The notes under the pieces were generated by a model, which saw nothing but the letters and a program-made list of their open reading frames with translations, was not told where the DNA came from and did no database searches. Positions 8,343 to 17,471 of a stretch of DNA of 64,000 bases are shown one piece after another. Location: positions 2,232,001 through 2,296,000 of the forward strand of contig OZ220687.1 in NCBI GenBank assembly GCA_965116465.1, given 5' to 3'. Positions within the stretch are counted from its first letter, which is position 1. Every line of letters starts with the position of its first letter. Both the position numbers and the translations under genes were made by a program. This DNA comes from VXNF01 sp965116465. GTDB taxonomy: Bacteria; Actinomycetota; Acidimicrobiia; Acidimicrobiales; CATQHL01.

Positions 8343-9539
8343 ATGACGCGTGACCGACACTTCTACGTCGAGTCGTTCGACACCGTTTCGCTGAACTCGT
8401 TCCGGATCGAACAGTCCCCGTTCGCCGACCGGTACGTCACCGACCGGACGGTCTTCTGCCTGTACTGCGACCGCCTGTACCCCTTCAAGACGTATCCCGA
8501 CGAGGACCCCGTCACCAACTACTGGAAGCTGCGCCGCGGGGTGCTGCTGTACGACGTGCCGGAGAAGCCGCTGGAGATCGTCGGCCCCGATGCCGGTCGG
8601 CTGCTCGAACGGGTCCTGGCGTGCCGGGTCGAGACTCTCCCGGTGGGCCGGGCCCGCTACGGGATCGCCTGCGACGCCGACGGCACCGTCCTGATGGACG
8701 GCGTGGTGATGCGCCTGGCGGAGGATCGCTTCTGGTACGTCAAGGCGAACGGCGAGTTCGAGAGCTGGCTGAAGGCGAACGCCATCGGCTTGGACGCCGA
8801 TGTCTCCGATCCGAACTCGCGGGTTCTGCAGATCCAGGGACCCAAGTCGCTCCATGTTCTGGACGCGGCGATCGGCGGCGGGCTGGCGGCCGACTTCAGG
8901 TACTTCCATGCCGGCTTCTTCGACATCTGCGGCCAGAGGTTGTGGGTGTCCCGCACCGGCTGGACCGGCGAGACGGGGATCGAGATCTACTGCAACAGCG
9001 GCCCCGAACCGACCGACCACGGCGCCCTCTGGGACGGCCTGCTCGCCTGCGGTGAGCCCTTCGGCATGGAGTTCAGCTCGGCGTGCTCCATGGGGATCCG
9101 GCGCGTCGAGGCGGGGATCCTCGACAACGGCACCGACATCGAGGGGGACCTCACGCCGTTCGGCGCCGGCCTCGGGCAGTTCGTGCGACTCGACAAGGAG
9201 GACTTCATCGGCCGGGCCGCCCTGGAGTGTGCCGATCGCAGTCAACTCCTGTTCGGCCTGGTCTGTCCGACCGCCACGCCCGAAGCCGGCCTGGCCGTCC
9301 ACTTCGGGAACGGCCCGGTGGGGCACCTGACGATCGGAACATGGTCGCCGACGCTGGAGGTGGGAGTCGGGTACGTGCGCTTCGATCGGCCCCTGCCGGG
9401 CGGTGACTGGCTGGGTGAGCGGGTGATGCTGGTCGACCGCGACGGAACGCCGCACGAGGCGGCCGTGGAGGTGCTCCCCTTCGTCGACAAGGAGAAGCGG
9501 CTCCCCCGCACTGACTGGCGCGGTCCCGCAACCGGCTGA
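8343..9539 (+). CDS. GcvT-family folate-dependent aminomethyl/demethylase-like protein
   Basis: This 398-aa protein belongs to the glycine-cleavage T / DMSP demethylase superfamily, which transfers one-carbon units from a methylated or aminomethylated substrate to tetrahydrofolate. Family marks include WKLRRGVLLYDV, KPLEIVGPDAGRLLERVL, the RTGWTGETGIEIYC segment and IGRAALE near the end of the folate domain. The N-terminal SPFADRY...LYPFKTYPDEDPVTNYW pattern is more like the stand-alone DmdA-like subgroup than true GcvT, and there is no gcvH or gcvP nearby. I chose ATG 8343 because homology-like sequence begins right after it. DmdA-like activity is possible but not shown. Confidence 0.8.
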   Translation: MTRDRHFYVESFDTVSLNSFRIEQSPFADRYVTDRTVFCLYCDRLYPFKTYPDEDPVTNYWKLRRGVLLYDVPEKPLEIVGPDAGRLLERVLACRVETLPVGRARYGIACDADGTVLMDGVVMRLAEDRFWYVKANGEFESWLKANAIGLDADVSDPNSRVLQIQGPKSLHVLDAAIGGGLAADFRYFHAGFFDICGQRLWVSRTGWTGETGIEIYCNSGPEPTDHGALWDGLLACGEPFGMEFSSACSMGIRRVEAGILDNGTDIEGDLTPFGAGLGQFVRLDKEDFIGRAALECADRSQLLFGLVCPTATPEAGLAVHFGNGPVGHLTIGTWSPTLEVGVGYVRFDRPLPGGDWLGERVMLVDRDGTPHEAAVEVLPFVDKEKRLPRTDWRGPATG

Positions 9540-9592
9540 CCCGGCGCGCCGCGCCAGGATCAGCGTCGCTGGTCCTGGGTTATTCTGACGCC

Positions 9593-10468
9593 ATGACTGC
9601 CTGGTGCCGGATCCGCGGCGACGCCGGCCCCGTCGTGGCGGCCCGGCGGAACGGGGAGTTGTGGCCCGTCCGCGCCGGCGGCCACGCCGTCAGTGACCTG
9701 CACCCGATCATCACGGGCGAGCTCGGTGACGACGACATGGAGTTCGGTGACCCGATCGCCCTCGCCGGCGCCGAGTTGCTGGCGCCCATGGGCTCGTTCC
9801 CGCGCAACATCTTCTGCATCGGCAAGAACTACCGGGCGCACGCCCTGGAGTTCACCACCAGCGGGTTCGACGCCTCCGCCGGCGCCGCCACACCCACCGA
9901 CGTCATCCCCACCGCTCCGATCGTCTTCTCGAAGCCCTTCACCTCGGTCATCGGCCCCGGCGATGTCATCGAGTCGCACTCGAACCTCACCGCGAAGCTG
10001 GACTACGAGGCCGAGTTGGCGGTCGTCATCGGCCGCGCCGGGCGGGACATCGCCCTCGCCGACGCGCTCGATCACGTCTTCGGCTACACCATCGTCAACG
10101 ACGTCACCGCCAGGGACCGCCAGCAGACCCACCGCCAGTGGCTGCTGGGCAAGGGCCTGGACACCTTCTGCCCCATGGGGCCGGCCGTGGTGACCGCCGA
10201 CGAGGTGGATCTCGCCAACACCGTCGTGGAGTGCCGCGTCAACGGCGAGTTGCGCCAGAACGCCCCTGTCGCCGACTTGATCTTCGACGTGCCGACGCTC
10301 ATCCGCGACCTCTCCGCCGGCATGACACTCGTGCCCGGTGACGTCATCGCCACGGGCACGCCTGCCGGCGTGGGCATCGGCTTCGACCCGCCGCGCTTCC
10401 TGAAGCCCGGCGACGAGGTGTCGGCGACCATCGAACCCATTGGAACCCTCACGAACAGGATTGGATGA
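9593..10468 (+). CDS. Fumarylacetoacetate hydrolase (FAH) family protein
   Basis: This 291-aa protein has the FAH fold used for hydrolysis or isomerisation of beta-diketo acids in aromatic and related catabolism. The core begins at FCIGKNYRAHALE (about residue 76). Metal-binding acidic residues are expected in KLDYEAELAVVIG, and VFGYTIVNDVTARDRQ, KGLDTFCPMGP and LVPGDVIATGTPAGVG are typical. A 75-residue N-terminal extension is normal for the bacterial family. It is 3 nt upstream of the alpha/beta hydrolase gene, so the two form an operon and may act on consecutive intermediates. Confidence 0.9.
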   Translation: MTAWCRIRGDAGPVVAARRNGELWPVRAGGHAVSDLHPIITGELGDDDMEFGDPIALAGAELLAPMGSFPRNIFCIGKNYRAHALEFTTSGFDASAGAATPTDVIPTAPIVFSKPFTSVIGPGDVIESHSNLTAKLDYEAELAVVIGRAGRDIALADALDHVFGYTIVNDVTARDRQQTHRQWLLGKGLDTFCPMGPAVVTADEVDLANTVVECRVNGELRQNAPVADLIFDVPTLIRDLSAGMTLVPGDVIATGTPAGVGIGFDPPRFLKPGDEVSATIEPIGTLTNRIG

Positions 10469-10471
10469 ACC

Positions 10472-11254
10472 ATGACCACAGGCTTTCGCGCCCTCGCAAA
10501 CAAGCACGTCTGGGTCGAGGAGGCCGGCGAGGGGCCGGCGGTCGTGGGCATTCACGGCCTCGGCGGCACGTGCAACATCTACGGGCCGCAGATCGCCGCC
10601 CTGGCCGGCGCCCACCGCTGGGTGACCTTCGACCTCAACGGGCACGGCATGAGCCCCATGGTCGGCCCCATCTCCATCGAGAACTGGGCCGAGGACGTGG
10701 TGGCGCTCATGGACGACCTGGAACTGGAAACCGTCGCCCTGGTCTCCCATTCCATGGGCACGCTGGTGGCCCAGCAGGTGCTGGCCATCGCCGGCGACCG
10801 TGTCCGGGCCAGCGCCTTCCTGGGCCCGGTGCGCAACCTGCCCGACGCCGCCCGCGGCGCCCAGGCCGATCGTGCCGCGCTGGTGCGGGCCCAGGGCATG
10901 GCCGCGGTCGCCGGCGCCATCTCGCAGGGCGCCGTGTCGGCGAAGACCCGCGCCGAGCGGCCGGTGGTCTCGGCGATGATCAAGGAGCTGCTGCAGCGCC
11001 AGTCCGCCGAGGGCTACGCGGCCGCCTGCGAGGCGCTGGGCGGCTCGAGCCCGCCGGACATCTCGCGGGTCACCTGCCCGGTGCTGGGCGTCACCGGCAC
11101 CGAGGACATGGTCTGTTCGCCGGAGGCGCTGAGTGCCATCACCGGGGAGTTCGCCGACGCCACCGCGGTGGTCATCGACGACATCGGGCACTGGACCACG
11201 CTGGAGGCCCCCGGCGAGGTGAACGACCTGCTGGCGGACTTCCTGGCGGCCTGA
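10472..11254 (+). CDS. Alpha/beta hydrolase
   Basis: This 260-aa cytoplasmic esterase/lyase-type hydrolase has the oxyanion-hole HGLGGT (about residues 29-34), the nucleophile elbow SHSMGT (Ser about 93), a likely Asp in GTEDMVCSPE and the catalytic His in DIGHWTTLE. No lid insertion is obvious. It directly follows the FAH-family gene (3-nt gap) and precedes the amidohydrolase, which suggests a catabolic unit feeding on the compound taken up by the Liv-type importer. The precise substrate is not evident. Confidence 0.88.
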   Translation: MTTGFRALANKHVWVEEAGEGPAVVGIHGLGGTCNIYGPQIAALAGAHRWVTFDLNGHGMSPMVGPISIENWAEDVVALMDDLELETVALVSHSMGTLVAQQVLAIAGDRVRASAFLGPVRNLPDAARGAQADRAALVRAQGMAAVAGAISQGAVSAKTRAERPVVSAMIKELLQRQSAEGYAAACEALGGSSPPDISRVTCPVLGVTGTEDMVCSPEALSAITGEFADATAVVIDDIGHWTTLEAPGEVNDLLADFLAA

Positions 11255-11328
11255 GTTCGGTAGCGGGGGCTCCGGCTGTCCAGTGCGCGACAGCCGATCA
11301 GAGAACGACAGAGACAAGGAGGGGGATC

Positions 11329-12561
11329 ATGGGTAACACCCTGTTCACGAACATCAACATCCTGGACGGCAACGCCGAGGGGCCGGTCGCAGGCGAGCTG
11401 AGCGTCGCCGACGGCCGGATCGCGGAGGTCGCCACAGATGGCGGGGCGCTGGCCCGCGAAGGCCACCGGGTGATCGACGGCCGCGGCATGACGGTCATGT
11501 CGGGCCTGTGCGACGCCCACACCCACTTCACCTGGAACAGCGGCGGCAGCCTCGACGCCCTGGCGGGCATGCCCGTGGAGGACCACACCATCGTGGCCGT
11601 GGAGTCGGCGCGCATCCTGATCGACTCCGGCTACACGATGTGCGTCGGCGCCGCCTCGGCCAAGGAGCGCATCGACATCGCCGCCCGCGACGCCATCGAC
11701 GCCGGCATGGTCCCGGGGCCCCGCTACCTGGCCTGCGGCCAGGAGCTCGCCACGCCCGCCGGCGTGCTGGTCTACGGCATCACCCGCGAGGTCTCCGGCG
11801 CCGAGGAGATGACCCGCGCCGTGCGGGAGATGTGCGGCCAGGGCGTCGACAACATCAAGCTGATCCTCTCCGGCGAGTCCATCACCGAGCGGGTCTGGGC
11901 CAAGGACACCTACATGTCCGACGAGGAGGTGCGCGCCGCGGTCGTCGAGGCCCACCGGGTCGGCAAGAAGGTGGCGGCCCATGCCCGCAGCACCGACTCC
12001 ATCAAGCAGTGCCTGCGCCAGGGCGTCGACATCATCTACCACGCCAGCTACATCGACGACGAGGCGGCGGACATGATGGAGGAGCGCCGTGACGACATAT
12101 TCGTGGCACCGGGGCTGCACTGGCTGTATGCGACCCTCTACGAGGCGGCCGACTTCGGCTACCCCCAGGAGGCCGCCGAGGCCGTGGGCTACAAGGACGA
12201 GCTCGAGCACTCGATCATCGGGCTCAAGGAGATCCACAAGCGGGGCGTGCGCGTGCTGCCCGGCGGCGACTACGGCTTCGCCTGGACACCCCACGGCACC
12301 AACGCCCGCGACCTGCAGCACTTCGTGGAACTGCTGGACTTCACGCCCATGGAGACGATCCGGTCCGCCACGGTCCTCGGCGGCGAGATCTTCGGGCGCC
12401 CCGACGAGCTGGGCCGCGTGGCGCCGGGCTACCTGGCGGACCTCCTGCTGGTGGACGGCGACCCCTCCAGCGACATCACCGTCCTGCAGGACCACGACAA
12501 GCTGGTCGGGATCATGAAGGACGGGAAGTGGCACAAGGATCCCGCCATGGCGGGGATGTAG
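11329..12561 (+). CDS. Amidohydrolase family protein (imidazolonepropionase-like)
   Basis: This 410-aa metal-dependent hydrolase has the HxH of strand 1 in DAHTHFTW, the candidate carboxylated Lys in NIKLILSG, His in AHARSTDSIKQCL and IYHASYID, and the final Asp in GGDYGFAW. Small flanking beta-sandwich segments surround the TIM barrel, including GYLADLLLVDGDP at the end. The ATG at 11329 is preceded by a strong AAGGAGGGGG ribosome site at 11316-11325. The location between a hydrolase and a branched-chain-type ABC importer suggests it opens an imported cyclic amide or imidazolone. The family is broad, so the exact reaction is open. Confidence 0.88.
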   Translation: MGNTLFTNINILDGNAEGPVAGELSVADGRIAEVATDGGALAREGHRVIDGRGMTVMSGLCDAHTHFTWNSGGSLDALAGMPVEDHTIVAVESARILIDSGYTMCVGAASAKERIDIAARDAIDAGMVPGPRYLACGQELATPAGVLVYGITREVSGAEEMTRAVREMCGQGVDNIKLILSGESITERVWAKDTYMSDEEVRAAVVEAHRVGKKVAAHARSTDSIKQCLRQGVDIIYHASYIDDEAADMMEERRDDIFVAPGLHWLYATLYEAADFGYPQEAAEAVGYKDELEHSIIGLKEIHKRGVRVLPGGDYGFAWTPHGTNARDLQHFVELLDFTPMETIRSATVLGGEIFGRPDELGRVAPGYLADLLLVDGDPSSDITVLQDHDKLVGIMKDGKWHKDPAMAGM

Positions 12562-12624
12562 GCGGCCGGCGAAGCTGACGGACGACATCGTGGGGCCGCG
12601 GCCTCGGACTGCTGAGGATCGACC

Positions 12625-13494
12625 TTGGACTTCGTAGCCAAAGCCGTGATCATCGGCCTGACCGAGCAGGCGCCGCTGGTGCTGGCGGCCATGGGCATGG
12701 CCCTGATCTACAACCTCAGCAAGGTCATCAACGTGGCCTTCGCCGAGACCATCACGCTGGGCGCCTACTTCGCGATGTGGTTCAATACCGCCTTCTCGGC
12801 CAGCTTCTACCTGAGCCTGGCGATCGCCGGGGTCCTGGCCGGCCTGTTGAGTTGCGTCACCTACCTCGTGGTGTTCCGCACCGCCGAGCGCCGCGGCGTG
12901 GGCGTGGTGGAGGTGATCATCATCTCGCTGGGGCTCTCGGTGCTGCTGCGCTACGGCCTGCAGTTCGTGTTCGGCTACGAGGCCCGCTTCTTCGAGACGC
13001 CGCCGCCGCGCTTCATGAAGCTGTTCGGCGTGGGGTTCACCTCCTTCCAGCTGACGGCCTTCATCCTGGTGGTCGTCCTGGCGCTGCTCTTCTACCTGTT
13101 CGTGCAGAAGACCGTCTGGGGACGCCAGGTGCGGGCACTGGCCAGCGACGCCGACCTGGCCAAGGTGAGTGGCATCAACCCGCTGCTGACGACGCTGATC
13201 ATGTGGTTCATGGCGGGCGCCGCCGGCGGCTTGGCGGGTGCCTTCTGGGGTGTCGGCTCATCCGCCAAGCCGGGGCTGGGCTGGGACCGCTTCCTGCTGA
13301 CCCTGCTGGTGGTGCTGGTGGGTGGGACGCGGGGGCTGCGCGGCGTGATCCTGGCCGGCATGGGCACGGGCGTGCTGCTGTCGGCCCTGAAGCTGGAGAT
13401 CGCCCCGCTGCGGGCCGAGATCGTGCTGCTGGTGGCCTTCATCCTGGTGCTGAAGCTGCGGGGCAACCGCTTCCGTGAGATGGCCAAGGTCTGA
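12625..13494 (+). CDS. livH: Branched-chain amino-acid-type ABC transporter permease (LivH-like)
   Basis: This 289-aa inner-membrane permease has about eight hydrophobic segments and the typical ALIYNLSKVINVAFAET opening of LivH. The coupling-helix region shows the EAA-like RALASDADLAKVSGIN. The start is a TTG at 12625 with GAGG about 9 nt upstream; no ATG fits, since the first conserved residues begin immediately. It is followed by livM after 3 nt. Substrate specificity (amino acids, urea, amides or aromatic acids) is not fixed by the permease sequence, so the symbol denotes family only. Confidence 0.9.
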   Translation: MDFVAKAVIIGLTEQAPLVLAAMGMALIYNLSKVINVAFAETITLGAYFAMWFNTAFSASFYLSLAIAGVLAGLLSCVTYLVVFRTAERRGVGVVEVIIISLGLSVLLRYGLQFVFGYEARFFETPPPRFMKLFGVGFTSFQLTAFILVVVLALLFYLFVQKTVWGRQVRALASDADLAKVSGINPLLTTLIMWFMAGAAGGLAGAFWGVGSSAKPGLGWDRFLLTLLVVLVGGTRGLRGVILAGMGTGVLLSALKLEIAPLRAEIVLLVAFILVLKLRGNRFREMAKV

Positions 13495-13497
13495 GCG

Positions 13498-14439
13498 ATG
13501 AGCGCGGTCTGGGACTACCTCTTCGGGTCGCCGGCGTTCCTGATCTTCGGCACCTACACGCTGATGATGATCGTGGGACTCGGCATTCTCCTGCACCTGC
13601 AGCTCGGTGTCACCGGTATCGGCAACTTCGGCGTGGCCGGGTTCTGGGGCGCGGGTCTCTACGCCTTCGGGATCATGCAGGTGACGTACGGCCTGGGGTT
13701 CTGGCCGGCCCTGCTGGTGGCGACCGCGGCGGGCGGCGTGCTCGGTCTCATCGCCGGCTGGGTCATCGCCGACCTGGACGACGACGGCGTGCTGGCCGCC
13801 ACCCTGGCCGTGGCGACCATCGTGTACCTGGCCATCGACAGCGAGAAGGACATCACGGGCGGCCGCGTGGGTCTGGGCACCATCGACTTCCCCTTCGACG
13901 TCGGTGCGCGCACCGATCTGGCGTGGCTCGGGATCCTCTTCGGGGTCGTGGGCGTGCTGCTGTGGTACGCACGGCGGGTGCACCGGTCCCCCTACGGGCG
14001 CCTGCTGATCGCCACGGGCACCAACGAGCCCCTGGCGCGCAGCCTCCGCAAGCCCGTCAAGCGCACCAAGGTCGGGGTCATGGCACTCACCTCGGCGGGC
14101 ATGGGCGCCCTGGGCGGCCTCTACGGCCCGATCGTGCACTTCCTGTTCCCCACGCAGCTGACGGTGGCCATCACCGTGTCGGTGATCACCGCCCTGGTGC
14201 TGGGCGGCCAGCAGCGGCCCCTGGGAGCCTTCATCGGCGCAGTGCTGACCGTGGGGCTGTTCGACATCGCCATCAAGCTGTACGTGCCGCTGCCGAGGGA
14301 TCTGCTGGAGCACGCCTTCCCGGTCACCAAGCAGATCATCTTCGGGGCGCTGCTGATCTTCGTGCTGCTGTTCCGCCCGCTGGGGATCCTGGGCCGGATG
14401 CGCCGGGAGCGCCACGTCAAGGGGCTGTCCCGTGTCTGA
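13498..14439 (+). CDS. livM: Branched-chain amino-acid-type ABC transporter permease (LivM-like)
   Basis: This 313-aa second permease of the importer has about nine hydrophobic segments, LGVTGIGNFGVAGFWGAG near the N-terminus (the normal LivM LNL.LGYTGQ.SLGHAA region) and an EAA-like stretch ending KPVKRTKVGVMALTSAGMGALGGLYGPI. It lies 3 nt after livH and its 3' end overlaps livG by 8 nt. The arrangement H-M-G-F followed by the binding protein is a complete transporter. Confidence 0.9.
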   Translation: MSAVWDYLFGSPAFLIFGTYTLMMIVGLGILLHLQLGVTGIGNFGVAGFWGAGLYAFGIMQVTYGLGFWPALLVATAAGGVLGLIAGWVIADLDDDGVLAATLAVATIVYLAIDSEKDITGGRVGLGTIDFPFDVGARTDLAWLGILFGVVGVLLWYARRVHRSPYGRLLIATGTNEPLARSLRKPVKRTKVGVMALTSAGMGALGGLYGPIVHFLFPTQLTVAITVSVITALVLGGQQRPLGAFIGAVLTVGLFDIAIKLYVPLPRDLLEHAFPVTKQIIFGALLIFVLLFRPLGILGRMRRERHVKGLSRV

Positions 14440-15220
14440 GGGCAACGGGAGCTCCCCGGGTGGCCGCGCCACGATCCGCATCAGCGGCCTCACCAAGAGC
14501 TTCGGCGATCAGACCGTCGTGGACATCGACGAGTTGGTGCTGGGCTCCAAGCCCGTCGAAGGGCTCATCGGCCCCAACGGCGCGGGCAAGACCACCCTGA
14601 TGCGACTCATCATGCGCTCCACGAGGGCCGACACCGGGACGGTGGTTCTCGAAGACGGCTCGTCGCAGGTCATGCTGTCGAAGCTGGCGCCACACCGGAT
14701 CGCCTCCCTCGGCGTGGTGAAGACCAACCAGGTGACCCAGGACTTCGCCGGTCTGACCATCTGGGACTCGCTGTTGCTGGCCGCGGCGCGACGCCGCGAC
14801 GAGCGGCCGCACCGGATCTACCGGGAGCGCCACGTCGTGGAGCGCTACGGCGAGGAGATCCAGGGCTACCTGGACGTCTTCGAGTTCTCCGAGCCGGGCG
14901 GCTTCGCCCACTCCGCCGGGGAGAAGAAGCTCTTGGACCTCGTCCGCTGCCTGCTGCTGGAGCCGAAGATACTGCTGCTGGACGAGCCCACGGCGGGCCT
15001 CTCCGAGGAGGTGACCACCCAGGTCATCGAGATGCTGCGCGCCAAGGTGGCCGAGGGCATGTCGGTGGTCATCGTGGAGCACGACCTGGACGTCATCTGG
15101 GGCTTCAGCGACGTCGTCCACTTCATGGCCGAGGGCGACGTGATCCTGGAGGGCGATCCCGACTACATCCGTGCGCACGGCACCGTCGTGGAGAAGTACC
15201 TCGGGAGCGGCCATGTTTGA
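14432..15220 (+). CDS. livG: Branched-chain amino-acid-type ABC transporter ATP-binding protein (LivG-like)
   Basis: This 262-aa ATPase of the importer has Walker A GPNGAGKTT (about residues 47-55), Walker B ILLLDEPTAGLSEE and the H-loop VEHDLDVIW. The signature is HSAGEKKLLDL rather than the usual LSGGQ-like sequence, a variation also found in other LivG-type proteins. GTG start at 14432 inside the end of livM. It ends 8 nt inside livF. Confidence 0.9.
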   Translation: MSEGNGSSPGGRATIRISGLTKSFGDQTVVDIDELVLGSKPVEGLIGPNGAGKTTLMRLIMRSTRADTGTVVLEDGSSQVMLSKLAPHRIASLGVVKTNQVTQDFAGLTIWDSLLLAAARRRDERPHRIYRERHVVERYGEEIQGYLDVFEFSEPGGFAHSAGEKKLLDLVRCLLLEPKILLLDEPTAGLSEEVTTQVIEMLRAKVAEGMSVVIVEHDLDVIWGFSDVVHFMAEGDVILEGDPDYIRAHGTVVEKYLGSGHV

Positions 15221-16010
15221 GGCGAGCGGCGTCTGGTGCGGCTACGACGAGATCGATGTGATCAAGGGCCTGGACTTCTCCGTCGGCGAGGAGGTCTTCG
15301 CCATCCTGGGGGCGAACGGAGCCGGCAAGACGACCCTGCTGTCGGCCATCGCCGGACTCCTGCCGCTCACGGCCGGCCGGATTCGCCTCAACGGCGAGAC
15401 GATCTCGGGCATTCCGCCGTGGCGCATCGCCGCCCTGGGGATCGGTCTGGTCCCCCAGGAGCGAGGTGTGTTCCCCGATCTCACGGTCATGGACAACCTC
15501 CGGGTCGGCGGTCTCGTCGCCAAGGGTGCGCGCGGCGACCGCATCGACGAGATCATGGAGCTGTTCCCCGCGCTGGCCGGCCTGCGCAACCAGCGGGCCG
15601 GCACCCTCAGCGGCGGGGAGACCAAGATGGTGGCCGCGGGCAGGGCTCTGATGCAGGACGCCAAGCTCCTGCTGCTGGACGAGCCGACGGCCGGTCTGTC
15701 CCCGCTCTACGTCGAGAACTTTTTCGACAGGATCCGCCAGATCCACGAGACTAAGCAGGTCGCCATCATCATCACCGAGCAGAACGCCACGAAGGCCCTC
15801 GAAGTAGCCGACCGGGCGATGGTGCTCAGCCTCGGCGAGGCGATGACAATCGTGGATGCCGAAGACCTCACAACCGAACAACTGAGGAAAGATACAAAAT
15901 ATGAAAACCACACACCAACGGACAGCGAACGCCAAGCGCTCGCGCAGCTGGTTGTGGCGAGGGGGAGCAGTACTGCTGGCGGTCAGCCTCGTGGCGGCGG
16001 CCTGCGCTGA
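15213..16010 (+). CDS. livF: Branched-chain amino-acid-type ABC transporter ATP-binding protein (LivF-like)
   Basis: This 265-aa ATPase has Walker A GANGAGKTT, Q-loop LVPQERGVFPDLTV, signature LSGGETKMVAAGRAL, Walker B LLLLDEPTAGLSP and H-loop EQNATKALE. The usual LivF ends near residue 235. Here the frame continues about 30 codons past the conserved end, running 110 nt into the next gene, and this tail (rich in Gly, Ser and Arg) is probably not functional. ATG 15213 was chosen because the MFEASGVWCGY opening is typical and it overlaps livG by 8 nt. Confidence 0.9.
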   Translation: MFEASGVWCGYDEIDVIKGLDFSVGEEVFAILGANGAGKTTLLSAIAGLLPLTAGRIRLNGETISGIPPWRIAALGIGLVPQERGVFPDLTVMDNLRVGGLVAKGARGDRIDEIMELFPALAGLRNQRAGTLSGGETKMVAAGRALMQDAKLLLLDEPTAGLSPLYVENFFDRIRQIHETKQVAIIITEQNATKALEVADRAMVLSLGEAMTIVDAEDLTTEQLRKDTKYENHTPTDSERQALAQLVVARGSSTAGGQPRGGGLR

Positions 16011-17334
16011 CGACGACGACGGTGCCGCGGCGCCGGATCCCGCTCCCGCTCCCGCACCAGCGCCGGATCCCGCACCCGAACCACCGCCACCGCCGGAGCC
16101 GGCTCCCGAGCCGCCACCGCCGGCGGAGGCGGAGCCGATCCTGTTGGGCGACCTCGCCTACTTCACCGGCGACTTCGCCTCGGTCGGCGACCTGCTGGCA
16201 TCGCAGGTGGACTTCCCGGTCAACGAGGTCATCAATCTGGATCCGCCACTCGGTCGACCGATCGAGGTGATCCACGAGGACATCGGGACGGTCGGCGAGG
16301 CCCAGGCGGTCCGCAAGCTGCTCGAGCAGGACGGGGTCGACATCGTGTTGAGCTCGGCCCACGAGTACTTCACGTACCGGGACTTCATGCTGGACTGGCA
16401 GGAGGCCAACGACGGGCCGCTCATGCCGACGGTGCACGGCGGCGTGATCCCCGTGAACGTGGGCGGACGCGCCGGCGAGCCGATCTTCCGGGCACAGGGC
16501 AGCGACGAGGGCCAGGGCGTCACCGACGCTCTGTACGCCGAGGCTCTGGGTGCCGACGCGGTGGTCATCATGACCACGCCCACCGCCGGCTACCAGCTCA
16601 CCGCGGATGCCACCGAGAAGGCGCTGGGCGTCATCGGCATCGAGTTGCTGGAGCGCATCGACGCCCCCGGCGAGCAGTCCTCCTACCGGACCGAGGTGCA
16701 GCGGGCCGTGGACGCGGCGCCCGACGCCGTGATCATCCTCGCCCAGGCCACTGAGAGCGCCATCATGGTGAAGCAGTTCGCCGAGGCGGGCTGGGCCGGA
16801 ACCATCATCGGTGAGGTCGGCTGGTCCGAGCCCGAGTTCGCCGCCACGGCCACCGCCGAGGCACTGGCGTCGCACGAGATCGTGGCCTACCCGTCGTTCC
16901 ACCGCCAAAGCAACGCGGCCTGGGACTTCTACCAGCCGCTCTGGGACGGCAACCCCACCTACACCCAGCACACGATTGCTGACGATCCCTACTCCTTCAC
17001 CACCTACGACCTCCTGATCCTCACCGCGCTGGCGATCGAGGAAGCAGGCTCGGTGAAGGGCTCGGACTGGGCGCCGGCCATGCACAAGGTGTCTTCCGCG
17101 CCGGGTACGAAGTGCTACACGTACAGCAACTGCCTGGCCCTGATCCGGGCGGGCACCGACGTGGACTACGAGGGTGTGACCGGTCCGGCCACCTTCAGCC
17201 CCGGCGGCATCAACGCGGTCATCCCCGTGGTCCAGATCTTCGGCCCCGACGGCGAGATCGCCGATCAGGTCGCCGTGGACTCCGAGCGTCACCTCGAGAT
17301 CCTCAACCAGGTGGCATTCAAGTTCGAGGGCTAG
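15901..17334 (+). CDS. ABC transporter substrate-binding lipoprotein (LivK/urea-amide type)
   Basis: This 477-aa protein is a secreted periplasmic-binding-fold lipoprotein. A Lys/Arg-rich N-terminus, hydrophobic segment and lipobox LVAAAC give a lipid-anchored Cys at about residue 36. A low-complexity Ala/Pro/Glu linker (about 45-75) separates it from the ligand-binding domain beginning ILLGDLAYFTGDFAS. The domain is of the Peripla_BP_6 type that serves LivHMGF importers. A clear GAGGAAA ribosome site at 15884-15890 supports ATG 15901, although this lies inside the livF frame. A perfect hairpin follows the stop codon, so the importer operon probably ends here. Confidence 0.9.
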   Translation: MKTTHQRTANAKRSRSWLWRGGAVLLAVSLVAAACADDDDGAAAPDPAPAPAPAPDPAPEPPPPPEPAPEPPPPAEAEPILLGDLAYFTGDFASVGDLLASQVDFPVNEVINLDPPLGRPIEVIHEDIGTVGEAQAVRKLLEQDGVDIVLSSAHEYFTYRDFMLDWQEANDGPLMPTVHGGVIPVNVGGRAGEPIFRAQGSDEGQGVTDALYAEALGADAVVIMTTPTAGYQLTADATEKALGVIGIELLERIDAPGEQSSYRTEVQRAVDAAPDAVIILAQATESAIMVKQFAEAGWAGTIIGEVGWSEPEFAATATAEALASHEIVAYPSFHRQSNAAWDFYQPLWDGNPTYTQHTIADDPYSFTTYDLLILTALAIEEAGSVKGSDWAPAMHKVSSAPGTKCYTYSNCLALIRAGTDVDYEGVTGPATFSPGGINAVIPVVQIFGPDGEIADQVAVDSERHLEILNQVAFKFEG

Positions 17335-17353
17335 TCACCTCGTAACAGACATC

Positions 17354-17384
17354 GTGGGTGGGGCCGTCCACCGGCCCCACCCAC
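17354..17384 (+). terminator. Intrinsic-type terminator hairpin after the Liv-type importer
   Basis: A perfect 13-bp inverted repeat (GTGGGTGGGGCCG / CGGCCCCACCCAC) with a 5-nt loop lies 19 nt after the binding-protein stop. No T-run follows, as is common for hairpin terminators of GC-rich actinobacteria. It sits between the importer and the next plus-strand gene. Confidence 0.75.
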
Positions 17385-17471
17385 ACCCTCCCGTCGGGTC
17401 CCGGCGATCCCGACGCCTAGGCTCACCGCGGGTCGCTTCGGATCAGCGACCGGATCGGGAGGGTTCCCCAC

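Noticed and set aside
9560..11317. A 585-codon minus-strand frame
   Set aside because: Antisense to the FAH-family and hydrolase genes; no motif, composition typical of a shadow frame.
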